Shown one piece after another: positions 1-7,460 of a stretch of DNA of 7,612 nucleotides (positions within the stretch are counted from its first letter, which is position 1; each line of letters starts with the position of its first letter). The notes below the pieces were generated by a model. It was not told the origin of the DNA. It saw nothing but the letters and a program-made list of their open reading frames with translations, and searched no databases. The position numbers were made by a program, and so were the translations under genes. Source of the stretch: Thermoflexales bacterium (GTDB taxonomy: Bacteria; Chloroflexota; Anaerolineae; Fen-1058); assembly GCA_030834835.1 (NCBI GenBank), contig JAUQXD010000361.1, positions 1-7,612 on the forward strand, given 5' to 3'.

Positions 1-478
1 TCAACAATAGTTGATTGTCCGGCACCAGCGCGCGCGCAATCGCCAACATCTGCTGCTGCCCACCGCTGAGCTGCCCGCCCGGTAATTTGAGAAAGCGCTT
101 GAGATCGGGAAAGAGTTCGAAAATAAGATCAGAGTGCCGCGCCAGATCGCCTTTGCGGCGTTCGGCAATCTTCAAATTCTCTTCGACAGTCAAATCGCGG
201 AAGACGGCGCGATGTTCCGGCACGTAACCGATACCCAGCGCGGCCACATCATAGGCGGGCCGACCATTGATCGGCTGCCCGTCAAACACGATGCGGCCCT
301 CACGCGGCGCATACAAACCGATGATGGATTTGAGCGTGGTGGTCTTGCCCGCACCATTGCGGCCCAATAGCGCGGTGATGCTGCCGCGCGGCACGCGCAG
401 CGACACCCCTTCCAGAATGTGGAATTGGCCGATGAAGGTGTGAATCGATTCAACCTGCAGAAGATCGTTGGATGACAT
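1..478 (-). CDS. livF: LivF-type ABC transporter ATP-binding protein (C-terminus beyond window)
   Basis: This is one of the two cytoplasmic ATPases that would power a branched-chain amino acid/amide-type (HAAT) importer. The first 159 residues are present (start MSSNDLLQVE) and the gene runs off the left edge. Seen: Walker A GRNGAGKTT at residues 39-47, a Q-loop-region GYVPE at 84-88, the typical LivF stretch RAVFRDLTVEENL, and the ABC signature LSGGQQQ at 137-143. The reading stops just before the expected Walker B. LivF proteins are usually about 235-240 residues, so roughly a third is missing. The ATG at 478 is the only sensible start, but no Shine-Dalgarno sequence is visible before it; the bases upstream belong to a palindromic repeat. 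It follows livG after 65 bases. The family assignment is firm; the substrate is unknown. Confidence 0.93.
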   Translation of the reverse strand, partial: MSSNDLLQVESIHTFIGQFHILEGVSLRVPRGSITALLGRNGAGKTTTLKSIIGLYAPREGRIVFDGQPINGRPAYDVAALGIGYVPEHRAVFRDLTVEENLKIAERRKGDLARHSDLIFELFPDLKRFLKLPGGQLSGGQQQMLAIARALVPDNQLLL

Positions 479-493
479 GGGTTCAATCAGAGA

Positions 494-556
494 ACGTGTT
501 GCGTATTGCGTGATACGTGAAAAGCGAATTCACGCACCACGCATCACGTACCACGT
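494..556. repeat. Heptad-built palindrome between livG and livF
   Basis: Imperfect inverted repeat with 28-base arms (494-521 and 529-556) and a 7-base loop; 22 of 28 positions pair, and three of the six mismatches would be G-U pairs in the minus-strand RNA. On the minus strand the arm 555-528 reads as four tandem heptads: CGTGGTA, CGTGATG, CGTGGTG, CGTGAAT. The livG stop codon TGA (546-544) lies inside the second heptad, and its last two codons, GGT and ACG, are also repeat sequence. There is no T-run after the hairpin, so it does not look like a Rho-independent terminator. It belongs with the repeats at 4442-4488, 6031-6072 and 6886-6945. Confidence 0.85.
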
Positions 557-1332
557 TTGGCTGTTTCTTGCGCCGCTTTCGCCGATTCGCCCAGATAGGC
601 CGTCTGCACGGCTTCATTTGCGGCGATGTCGCCCGGCGCGCCTTCGGCCAGTACGCGGCCTTGATGCATCACCGTGATCCGATCGGACACGCGCATGACG
701 ATATTCATGTTGTGCTCGACCAACACGATCGTTTTGCCGCCGCGCTCGCGAATGCCTTGAATCACTTCCATCAACTGCGGCACTTGTTCGGAAGCCATGC
801 CGGCCGTGGGTTCATCTAAGAGCAGCACTTTCGGATCGGCCGCCAGAATAATCGCCAGCTCGAGTTTGCGCTTGTCGCCGTGCGGCAGCACCGAAGCCGA
901 CAGCGCCTCCTTGCCTTTGAGGCCCGCTTGCTCGATCGCCGCGTACGCCCGATCAAGGTACGGTTTGAACGATTCGCTGGACTGCCACAGCTTCAAATTA
1001 TCGCGCCCGATCGCTTGAGCGGACAATCGGACGTTTTCCAGCACCGATAGATTCGGGAAAACATTGGTGATCTGGAATGATCGGCCCAGGCCCAGATGCG
1101 CGATGCGATGGAGCGGCACATTCGTGATGTCGCGCCCGTTGAAGGCGACGTGGCCGTGCGTGGGCTTGAGGTAACCGCTAAGTAAGTTGAACAGCGTAGT
1201 CTTGCCTGCGCCGTTCGGGCCGATGATCGAATGCAGCGCACCGGCCTGAACTTGCAGGCTGACGCCATCGACGGCGCGCAGGCCGCCAAAGTGCTTTGCT
1301 AACTCGCGGGCTTCCAGAATGATGTCGGGCAT
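544..1332 (-). CDS. livG: LivG-type ABC transporter ATP-binding protein
   Basis: The second cytoplasmic ATPase of the HAAT-type importer, 262 residues, close to the usual LivG length. Seen: Walker A GPNGAGKTT at 38-46, the Q-loop in RSFQITNVFPNLSVLENV (Q87), a signature helix reading LPHGDKRKLELA at 149-160, Walker B VLLLDEPTAGM at 169-179 with catalytic Glu174, and the H-loop histidine H207 in VLVEHNM. The signature departs from the canonical LSGGQ (LPHGD here), but LivG proteins often vary at this point, so activity is expected. The start at 1332 has the purine-rich GGAG seven bases upstream, at the base of a strong hairpin (1342-1378). The gene sits 60 bases after the binding-protein gene and 65 before livF. 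The last residues, GT, and the stop codon come from a palindromic repeat. Confidence 0.95.
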   Translation of the reverse strand: MPDIILEARELAKHFGGLRAVDGVSLQVQAGALHSIIGPNGAGKTTLFNLLSGYLKPTHGHVAFNGRDITNVPLHRIAHLGLGRSFQITNVFPNLSVLENVRLSAQAIGRDNLKLWQSSESFKPYLDRAYAAIEQAGLKGKEALSASVLPHGDKRKLELAIILAADPKVLLLDEPTAGMASEQVPQLMEVIQGIRERGGKTIVLVEHNMNIVMRVSDRITVMHQGRVLAEGAPGDIAANEAVQTAYLGESAKAAQETAKRGT

Positions 1333-1341
1333 AGTGGGTCT

Positions 1342-1378
1342 CCCCTCTCCTATCCCTGCTTCTGGGATAGGAGAGGGG
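1342..1378. repeat. Perfect 15-bp hairpin between the binding-protein gene and livG
   Basis: The arms 1342-1356 (CCCCTCTCCTATCCC) and 1364-1378 are perfect reverse complements around a 7-base loop TGCTTCT. A GC-rich extension runs from 1379 to within two bases of the binding-protein stop codon (1393-1395). No T-run follows on either strand, so a classical terminator is unlikely. On the minus-strand mRNA the 3' arm ends nine bases before the livG ATG and contains most of its purine-rich ribosome-binding region. Hairpins in this position of ABC operons (for example REP elements after malE in E. coli) can stabilise the upstream message; the same role here is inference. Confidence 0.9.
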
Positions 1379-1392
1379 CCGGGGGTGAGGAT

Positions 1393-2742
1393 TTACTTGC
1401 AGCGATTCAACTCAGCCGGCACGGTGCACGGCGGCGCAGTCTCTTCCGGCGTAAACGCCTTGACCAGTTCAAAGAATTTGAAGTCCGGGTCTTTGGTATC
1501 GACGAGTTTGACCAGCGTCATCGGCTGCAAGACCGTATGGTCCTCTGGCCGCACGATGTACTCGCCCTTGGGGCCGTCAAACTTCATGCCCTCCAACGCC
1601 GCGATCAACTTATCGGCTGACGTATCGCCATCGGTGGTGGTCAACGCCTTCACCACCATGATCGCTGCATTGAAGCCGCTTTCGGTGAACAGATCGGGTG
1701 GCGTGCCAAACTTGGCCTGGTGCTTCTCGACCAGCCAGTTGTTGACGTTGGTGTCGAATAGCGCGTAATGATACACGCTAACGCCCACCGAGCCAACCGC
1801 GTCCGCGTAACCCTTGGCCATCGTTTGATTGTCGCCCATGCCCGTGCCGACAACCATGCTCTGCAAGATGCCCAACTGCTGCATCTGCTGGAACAACGGC
1901 ACGAAGCCGGTGCCTGCCCACGTAACCACGAGCACTTTCGCCTTGGCATCCAGCACCTGATTCAAGTACGGCGTGAAGTCGGTGGTTTCGATCGGGACGA
2001 AGATCGAGCCTGCGTCTTCGGCGGTATCGTTCGTGGTGAACTTGCCGCCCGCGCCCTTGATCACGGCGTAGAAACCGGCGGCCGAGCCGCGACCGAACGC
2101 ATTGTCCGGCGCGATCTGCACGAACGTCTCGCCCAGACCCACCAGCGCCGCGCCCATCGTCAACGCGTCTTGCACGCTGGTGCGGCCCGCGCGGAACGTG
2201 TAGATGTTGAACGCCTTGCCCGTCAGATCGGGCGTCGCGGCCGGAGCGCCGATGTAGACGATCTTGTTTTCCGCCGCCACACCGGACACGGCCAATGCCA
2301 CGCTGGAACTGGGCGAACCCACCAGAATTTTCGCGCCATCTTTCTCGATGGCTTCACGCGCCAGTGCTACGCCGGTATCGGGCGTGCTGGCGGTGTCTTT
2401 GATCACGGTCTTGATCGTCTTGCCGCCGGCGATGCCGGTGCCGCTGGTGGCGTATTCAATGCCGAGTTCCCAGCCACGCTCCAACATCGGGCCGTAGATG
2501 GCCAGCGAACCGGAATCATCCGTCATCAAACCGACTACCACTTCACCCGTCGCAGCGGGCGCGGCTGGAGCAGCCGGTGCTTTCGTCGGATCGGCTGCGG
2601 GGGCCGCGGGTGCTGCCGGGGCTTGAGTCGGGGCGGGCGTGGCAGCGGGCGTCGACGTACTCGTCGGCGCGCACGCCGACACCAACATCGCCATAATCAT
2701 CAATACGCTTAGCATTGACCAACTGATTTTGCGGGTGTTCAC
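1393..2742 (-). CDS. LivJ-like ABC transporter substrate-binding lipoprotein
   Basis: Extracytoplasmic receptor that would capture the substrate and deliver it to the importer. With the GTG start at 2742 it has 449 residues. This start is chosen because AGGAGG (2750-2755) lies seven bases upstream and because it gives a clean lipoprotein signal: Asn-Thr-Arg-Lys, a hydrophobic core of residues 6-22, and the lipobox LVSAC with Cys24 as the lipidated residue. Residues 25-65 form a Pro/Ala/Thr linker in which APAAPAAPAA occurs twice (41-50 and 55-64). The folded part from about residue 66 (GEVVVGLMTDDSGSLAIYG) resembles the Leu/Ile/Val- and amide-binding family (Periplasmic_binding_6), with the typical segment ILVGSPSSSVALAVSGVA. 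The linker-after-lipobox layout is common in Chloroflexota. Its place after CoA-degradation genes suggests an organic acid rather than an amino acid as ligand; this is inference. Confidence 0.93.
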   Translation of the reverse strand: MNTRKISWSMLSVLMIMAMLVSACAPTSTSTPAATPAPTQAPAAPAAPAADPTKAPAAPAAPAATGEVVVGLMTDDSGSLAIYGPMLERGWELGIEYATSGTGIAGGKTIKTVIKDTASTPDTGVALAREAIEKDGAKILVGSPSSSVALAVSGVAAENKIVYIGAPAATPDLTGKAFNIYTFRAGRTSVQDALTMGAALVGLGETFVQIAPDNAFGRGSAAGFYAVIKGAGGKFTTNDTAEDAGSIFVPIETTDFTPYLNQVLDAKAKVLVVTWAGTGFVPLFQQMQQLGILQSMVVGTGMGDNQTMAKGYADAVGSVGVSVYHYALFDTNVNNWLVEKHQAKFGTPPDLFTESGFNAAIMVVKALTTTDGDTSADKLIAALEGMKFDGPKGEYIVRPEDHTVLQPMTLVKLVDTKDPDFKFFELVKAFTPEETAPPCTVPAELNRCK

Positions 2743-2749
2743 AGTTCTT

Positions 2750-2755
2750 CCTCCT
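2750..2755 (-). promoter_or_regulatory. Ribosome binding site fixing a GTG start
   Basis: AGGAGG on the minus strand, seven bases before the GTG at 2742. It is the strongest Shine-Dalgarno sequence in the window and rules out the upstream in-frame ATG at 2790, which would add 16 residues in front of the signal peptide. High translation would suit a binding protein that must outnumber its transporter. Confidence 0.85.
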
Positions 2756-2792
2756 GAGGTGAGAATACGGGACATCGGCCAGACTAACATCT

Positions 2793-2814
2793 TACGGTTA
2801 CACGACAGTTACAC
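2793..2814 (-). repeat. Tandem 11-base repeat over the stop of the MaoC-like gene
   Basis: On the minus strand two adjacent 11-mers, GTGTAACTGTC (2814-2804) and GTGTAACCGTA (2803-2793), match at 9 of 11 positions. The TAA stop of the MaoC-like gene (2811-2809) is part of the first unit. The 11-mer ACAGTTACACC on the plus strand here (2805-2815) recurs exactly at 3960-3970, inside another repeat-filled spacer. The rest of this spacer, down to the ribosome binding site, shows no clear promoter. Confidence 0.55.
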
Positions 2815-3177
2815 CTGCAAGTCGCTCACGCCGACCAACGTTTCGCCGTCTCCGATCACCACGCCCGATGCGGATGTAAACACATCGTGCAGATTCACCA
2901 GAAATTTGTCGGGGCGCAAGCGCGTGATGGTGCTGGTGACCGTAATCGCTTCGCCGATCGGCGCAGGCGCGAGCCAGCGATAGCTCTGCTTCAGCCAGTT
3001 GGTGCCCCGACCGGGCAGCTGCGTCCCCAACAGGCACGACAGCAGGCCGCCCAACACCGGACCGGGCACGCTATCCGGCGCATTCAAATCGCCCGTCAAC
3101 GCGCGATATTCGGCCACATCCACGGCCGTGAACGCGCGCGTCAGCGACGCGCTTTGCCCTACGCTCAAACCCTTCAT
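2809..3177 (-). CDS. MaoC-like hotdog-fold protein lacking the catalytic histidine
   Basis: A 122-residue single hotdog-fold protein related to MaoC / (R)-specific enoyl-CoA hydratases. The N-terminal FTAVDVAEYRALTGD and the C-terminal APIGEAITVTSTITRLRPDK fit the family. In active members an Asp and His occur as GDxNPxH. Here the stretch reads GDLNAPD: Asp30 is kept but the histidine position holds Asp35, and the usual FGxxVAHGM loop is replaced by PGPVLGGLLSCLLG. It is therefore probably not an independent hydratase; a non-catalytic partner in a heteromer, or a thioesterase-like or binding role, is possible. The ATG at 3177 overlaps the preceding TGA by four bases (ATGA) and has AAGGAG (3183-3188) five bases upstream, so translation is very likely coupled to the crotonase gene. 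Confidence 0.8.
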   Translation of the reverse strand: MKGLSVGQSASLTRAFTAVDVAEYRALTGDLNAPDSVPGPVLGGLLSCLLGTQLPGRGTNWLKQSYRWLAPAPIGEAITVTSTITRLRPDKFLVNLHDVFTSASGVVIGDGETLVGVSDLQV

Positions 3178-3926
3178 TGCGACTCCTTCAAAAACTCGCG
3201 CATGCCCTGTTGTGCTTCCTCCGTGATAATCTGCGCCACAAACTGATTCAACTCGGCTTGCAACTTCGGCAGCGCCGCTAGTTTATGCTCGCGCAGCAGT
3301 TGGATCGATCGCCGCACACTGGTGATTTTCAGTGTCACGATGACTTCGGCGGCAGCCTGCGCTTCAGCGTACAACCGATCGGCCTCCACCATCCGATTGG
3401 CGATGCCCCACTCCACGGCCTGCTGCGCGGAGATCGTTGCGTTGGTCAGCAATGATTCTGCCGCCCTCGCCGTGCCGATCACACCGGGCAGCAGCGCCGT
3501 CCAACCGCCATCGGGACTGAAGCCCACCACGTTGTAATACGGCGTGAAACTCGCTCGCGGCGTAACGAGCACCATGTCGACGGCCAGCACCAACCCGATC
3601 GATCCGCCAGTGACGACACCGTTCACCGCTGCGATAATGGGCGCGGGGAATCTCAGCAGCGCCTCGATCGTCTCATTCAACGCGCCCACGACCTCACGCG
3701 CATACACTTCCGCCTCAGCGCGATGATCATAGAAAGCACGCACATCGCCGCCTGTGGAAAACGATCGGCCATTGGCGCGCAAGATCAAGGCTCGTGCGTC
3801 AGCCACTTGCGGTAGTGCGTTCAGCAGTTCACGCAGCAACTCAGGCACTAAACTATTGTGACGCGCCGGTCGATTGAGGGTGAGTGTGGCGATGGAGTCA
3901 GTGCGTTCGATCAAAACGAGTGACAT
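3174..3926 (-). CDS. Enoyl-CoA hydratase/isomerase (crotonase) family protein
   Basis: A cytoplasmic 250-residue crotonase-fold enzyme, normal for the family. These enzymes act on acyl-CoA thioesters, stabilising an enolate in an oxyanion hole. Seen: LTLNRPARHNSL at 15-26, first oxyanion-hole loop SFSTGGD at 55-61, second oxyanion-hole segment NGVVTGGSIGL at 102-112, and VGFSPDGGWTALLP at 134-147. By alignment from memory, the two glutamates of classical enoyl-CoA hydratase fall at Gly111 and Tyr131, so neither is present. Asp139 in PDGG matches the position of the acidic residue in PaaG-like isomerases. A double-bond isomerase or other crotonase reaction is therefore more likely than simple hydration. 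The start ATG at 3926 has only a weak GGAAA upstream. It overlaps the next gene by four bases. Confidence 0.92.
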   Translation of the reverse strand: MSLVLIERTDSIATLTLNRPARHNSLVPELLRELLNALPQVADARALILRANGRSFSTGGDVRAFYDHRAEAEVYAREVVGALNETIEALLRFPAPIIAAVNGVVTGGSIGLVLAVDMVLVTPRASFTPYYNVVGFSPDGGWTALLPGVIGTARAAESLLTNATISAQQAVEWGIANRMVEADRLYAEAQAAAEVIVTLKITSVRRSIQLLREHKLAALPKLQAELNQFVAQIITEEAQQGMREFLKESQ

Positions 3927-3939
3927 GATTGTTGTTTCC

Positions 3940-4046
3940 GGCGAATAGAATTCGCGCCTACAGTTACACCAAGCCGACCTTCGTCGGCTGGGCTTTTAGT
4001 CGGCGCAGGCCGACTTAGTGTGGTTGTTGCTGCGAATTCATTCGCC
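3940..4046. repeat. Nested palindromic repeat cluster between MaoC and crotonase genes
   Basis: Outer arms 3940-3955 (GGCGAATAGAATTCGC) and 4032-4046 (reverse complement GGCGAATGAATTCGC) differ by one indel. Between them lie two small perfect hairpins: AGCCGA/TCGGCT (3972-3977 with 3984-3989, 6-base loop) and AGTCGGC/GCCGACT (3998-4004 with 4009-4015, 4-base loop). The MaoC stop codon TGA (4040-4038) and its last codons GGC and GAA lie in the right outer arm. The remaining part holds the 11-mer ACAGTTACACC (3960-3970). No T-run follows the hairpins, so termination is not indicated. Confidence 0.8.
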
Positions 4047-4430
4047 ACGACCAACCCGCACCACCATCGTCCCCTCACACGTCACCTGGCCCGACGGTCG
4101 CGTGATCGTTGCTTCGATGCGGGCTGTGCCTTCGGCATCGTTCACATCTTTCACCATCAGTTGAATTGTGATCTCTTCATTGGTATACGTCGGGCTTGGA
4201 AAGCGCAACTCCTGTTCAAGTTGCTGTGCGTTCGGAAAATGCGCGCTCACCGCGCCGCAGATCGTGCCATACAACAACATCCCATGTGCCACCGTGCGGC
4301 CAAACTTCGTCCGCGCCGAAAACCCCGGATCGACGTGGATGGGGTTATCGTCGCCGCTCAGCGCCGCGAAGCGATTGAAGTCGTCTTGAGTGAAGGTGCG
4401 TGTTGTGGTGAATTGTTGACCGACGTTCAT
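4038..4430 (-). CDS. MaoC family (R)-specific enoyl-CoA hydratase
   Basis: A 130-residue single hotdog-fold protein that would add water to a trans-2-enoyl-CoA to give a 3-hydroxyacyl-CoA. Seen: the hydratase signature FAALSGDDNPIHVDPGFSAR at 21-40 with catalytic Asp27 and His32 in the D-x4-H spacing known from PhaJ, followed by TKFGRTVAHGML (41-52), which packs under the substrate. Start chosen at 4430 (MNVGQQF), because AGGA lies six bases upstream; an ATG 12 codons earlier falls in the palindromic repeat. Gly129, Glu130 and the stop codon are encoded by a dispersed repeat. It is separated from the acyl-CoA ligase gene by 53 bases and from the crotonase by 111. It could be a stand-alone hydratase or the active half of a heteromer with the His-less MaoC-like protein downstream. 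Confidence 0.92.
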   Translation of the reverse strand: MNVGQQFTTTRTFTQDDFNRFAALSGDDNPIHVDPGFSARTKFGRTVAHGMLLYGTICGAVSAHFPNAQQLEQELRFPSPTYTNEEITIQLMVKDVNDAEGTARIEATITRPSGQVTCEGTMVVRVGRGE

Positions 4431-4441
4431 AGCAATTCCTG

Positions 4442-4483
4442 ATGACGAGTGATGCGTAAAATTCACTCGTCACTCATCACTCG

Positions 4484-4488
<5 letters not shown>
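4442..4488. repeat. Heptad-built palindrome between acyl-CoA ligase and MaoC genes
   Basis: On the minus strand 4488-4461 reads as four tandem heptads: AGTGACG, AGTGATG, AGTGACG, AGTGAAT. An inverted copy follows: 4442-4459 pairs with 4470-4487 at 15 of 18 positions. The ligase stop TGA (4486-4484) is in the first heptad. Because the period is seven and every unit contains TGA, the array places a stop codon in all three minus-strand reading frames. No T-run follows. Confidence 0.88.
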
Positions 4489-6019
<1,531 letters not shown>

Positions 6020-6030
6020 GAGAACTCCGT

Positions 6031-6072
6031 GATGAGTGAAGAGTGAAATCAACTTTTCACTCTTCACTTTTC
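6031..6072. repeat. Heptad-built palindrome between hydrolase and ligase genes
   Basis: Perfect 14-bp stem AGTGAAGAGTGAAA (6035-6048) with 6055-6068 around a 6-base loop, extendable to 16 of 18 pairs (6031-6048 with 6055-6072). On the minus strand 6068-6048 reads as heptads AGTGAAG, AGTGAAA, AGTTGAT. The hydrolase stop codon TGA (6073-6071) touches the end of the extended right arm. The ribosome binding site of the ligase gene starts right after the other end. No T-run follows on the transcribed strand. Confidence 0.85.
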
Positions 6073-6868
6073 ATGATTGCTTCGCCAGAAAACCCAACAC
6101 CAACGTGTTAAGCACTCCCGCCTGTTCCCAGCACACCGCGTGACCAGAGTTGGGCACGACGACGAATTCGCTCCTGGGGACTTCGCGCGCGATGATCTCA
6201 GCGTACTTGCGCGGCTTCAGGATGTCCTGCTCGCCGACGATGACCAGCGTCGGCGCGGCGATCTGTTTCAACTCCGCCGTGATGTTGAGGCGCGAGAAAC
6301 TCAGCAGCAGTTCCAGCACCGCGTCAAAATCCAGCGTCCGATAGCGCGCCCGCGCCCCATCGAGCGCGGCCTGATTCGCCGCAATCCACGCTTCAGAGAA
6401 GTTCGTCGGATAGGTGACCTGAAAGAACAACTCCGGGTCTTTAGCCCGCGCCGCGACGATCCAACTATCGATGATGCCGCGCAGCAGCGGATCGATCTGG
6501 CTGACGGCTGATGACGTGATGATGCTGCGCGTGCGCTGCGGATACTTGTAGCCGAAGATCAAACTGATTTCGCCGCCGTACGAGATACCCGCGATGTGCG
6601 CCCGTTCGATGCGCAGCGCATCCAGCAGTGCGGCCAGATCGTCGGCGTGTTGCTCCATGCTGTACGGCCCGGCGGGATGATCGGACTGCCACATGCCGCG
6701 ACAATCGTACACCAGCACGCGACAGTGCTTCGCCAGCACCGGCACCTGCATCGCCCAACTGGCCGTGCTCATCAACACGCCATTGGATAGCACCAGCACC
6801 TCGGCGTCTTTGTCCCAGCCGTGTTGCTCGTAATACAACGAGATGCCGTTAGCGTTGATTTTGGGCAT
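6071..6868 (-). CDS. Alpha/beta hydrolase, 3-oxoadipate enol-lactonase-like
   Basis: A 265-residue soluble alpha/beta-hydrolase fold enzyme of normal length. Seen: oxyanion-hole region LSNGVLMSTASW at 27-38, VYDCRGMWQSD at 53-63, nucleophile elbow GISYGG at 94-99 with Ser96, the acid Asp215 in VGEQDIL and the base His243 in NSGHAV, giving a complete Ser-Asp-His triad. The overall pattern (YYEQHG at the N-terminus, YSMEQHADDLAALLDAL before the elbow) resembles PcaD-like lactonases and related ester or C-C hydrolases. In this operon it could open a lactone or ring product or cleave an ester or thioester; this is inference. No good Shine-Dalgarno is seen upstream of the ATG at 6868 (only AGG, 12 bases away). 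A TATACT box lies six bases before the ATG. Confidence 0.9.
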   Translation of the reverse strand: MPKINANGISLYYEQHGWDKDAEVLVLSNGVLMSTASWAMQVPVLAKHCRVLVYDCRGMWQSDHPAGPYSMEQHADDLAALLDALRIERAHIAGISYGGEISLIFGYKYPQRTRSIITSSAVSQIDPLLRGIIDSWIVAARAKDPELFFQVTYPTNFSEAWIAANQAALDGARARYRTLDFDAVLELLLSFSRLNITAELKQIAAPTLVIVGEQDILKPRKYAEIIAREVPRSEFVVVPNSGHAVCWEQAGVLNTLVLGFLAKQS

Positions 6869-6874
6869 GATTTG

Positions 6875-6880
6875 AGTATA
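6875..6880 (-). promoter_or_regulatory. Possible -10 box for a leaderless hydrolase transcript
   Basis: TATACT on the minus strand, separated from the hydrolase ATG by the six bases CAAATC. It matches five of six positions of TATAAT and would put the transcription start at or next to the A of ATG. No convincing -35 element is found 16-18 bases further upstream, where the palindrome lies. The missing Shine-Dalgarno is consistent with a leaderless start, but the box may be chance. Confidence 0.25.
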
Positions 6881-6885
6881 CCTAA

Positions 6886-6945
6886 TGCGTAATCCATACT
6901 GCGTAAAAGGCCGCCCATTACGTAGTACGCAGTACGGATTACGCA
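6886..6945. repeat. Heptad-built palindrome between DUF35 and hydrolase genes
   Basis: Arms 6886-6905 and 6926-6945 are inverted copies matching at 19 of 20 positions, with a 20-base loop. On the minus strand 6943-6916 reads as four tandem heptads: CGTAATC, CGTACTG, CGTACTA, CGTAATG. The TAA stop of the DUF35 gene (6941-6939) lies in the first heptad and its last codons ACT and GCG are also repeat-like. No T-run follows. Confidence 0.88.
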
Positions 6946-7361
6946 GTCTTAAACGCCAACACCGTCTTCTTCTGCTCGCCCTCGCCCTTATCGAGATACT
7001 CCACCGTCAGCGGTGTGCCGATGGCGATGTTCGTGGGATGTTTTGCATCGACACCCAGCACGCGCGCGCTGATCTTCACGCCTTCGGCCAGTTCGACGAT
7101 GCCCGCGCAGTACGGATTGGTGCGATCGTAGCCTTCGGCGTTCATCGCACTTGGCCCGATAAACACCGCCGAGAACGCAGCGAGTGTGCCCTGACCGCTC
7201 AACTCGATCCATTCAAGTTGCTCGCTGTGGCACGTCGGGCAGATCGCGCGCGGGGGTAGATACAGTCCGCCACATTTCGTGCAGCGGGTGCCCATCAATT
7301 TGTGTTCGCCCAGATATTGATTGAAAGCGTTGGCCGTAAATGGCCGTGAGTCGTTTGCCAT
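6939..7361 (-). CDS. Zn-ribbon/OB-fold DUF35 protein, thiolase partner
   Basis: A 140-residue protein with the two-part build of the DUF35 family: a rubredoxin-like zinc ribbon with Cys27, Cys30, Cys41 and Cys44 (CTKC, ten residues, CPTC), then an OB-fold (GQGTLAAFSAVFIGP, YCAGIVELAEGVKISARVLGV, IGTPLTVEYL). Proteins of this family are typically encoded next to thiolases or SCP-x-type thiolase/aldolases and bind them, in some cases shuttling or channelling the CoA thioester. A thiolase gene lies directly upstream here. The ATG at 7361 (MANDSRPF) is preferred to the one two codons upstream because AGGA (7371-7374) then has a nine-base spacing. The longer reading to 7493 would run through a palindromic repeat and is rejected. 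The last two codons and the stop come from the repeat at 6886-6945. Confidence 0.93.
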   Translation of the reverse strand: MANDSRPFTANAFNQYLGEHKLMGTRCTKCGGLYLPPRAICPTCHSEQLEWIELSGQGTLAAFSAVFIGPSAMNAEGYDRTNPYCAGIVELAEGVKISARVLGVDAKHPTNIAIGTPLTVEYLDKGEGEQKKTVLAFKTA

Positions 7362-7414
7362 GTTCATTAGTCCTATCGATCCACGAATCTGCACTAATCT
7401 TTTTGTCCTGTATC

Positions 7415-7446
7415 CGTCATGCCCGAATGCTTCTGTCGGGCATCCA
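7415..7446. repeat. REP-like hairpin unit, copy 1
   Basis: An 8-bp stem ATGCCCGA / TCGGGCAT closes a 9-base loop ATGCTTCTG. The 32-base unit matches copy 2 (7461-7492, reverse complemented) at 26 of 32 positions. Confidence 0.8.
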
Positions 7447-7460
7447 ACGAGTGTGGTCGC

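Noticed and set aside
190..486. Minus-strand 98-codon reading frame
   Set aside because: It overlaps livF in another frame. The correct frame starts at 478 and contains the Walker A and LSGGQ motifs; this frame encodes only a Cys/Arg/Ser-rich shadow.
494..556. Intrinsic terminator between livG and livF
   Set aside because: The hairpin is long but imperfect and no T-run follows on the transcribed strand. The two ATPase genes are expected to be co-transcribed.
1342..1378. Intrinsic terminator after the binding-protein gene
   Set aside because: The stem is perfect, but the sequence after it on the minus strand is GAGACCCACT and then the livG ATG, with no T-run; full termination would also cut the ATPases from the operon.
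1768..2712. Long plus-strand reading frame of 314 codons
   Set aside because: It lies wholly antisense to the well-supported binding lipoprotein, its composition (Arg/His/Gly-rich, ending in Arg-rich repeats) is what the reverse of the Pro/Ala linker would give, and it shows no domain motif or ribosome binding site.
2764..2769. TATTCT as a -10 box for the binding-protein gene
   Set aside because: It matches only four of six consensus positions, and no reasonable -35 element lies 16-18 bases upstream.
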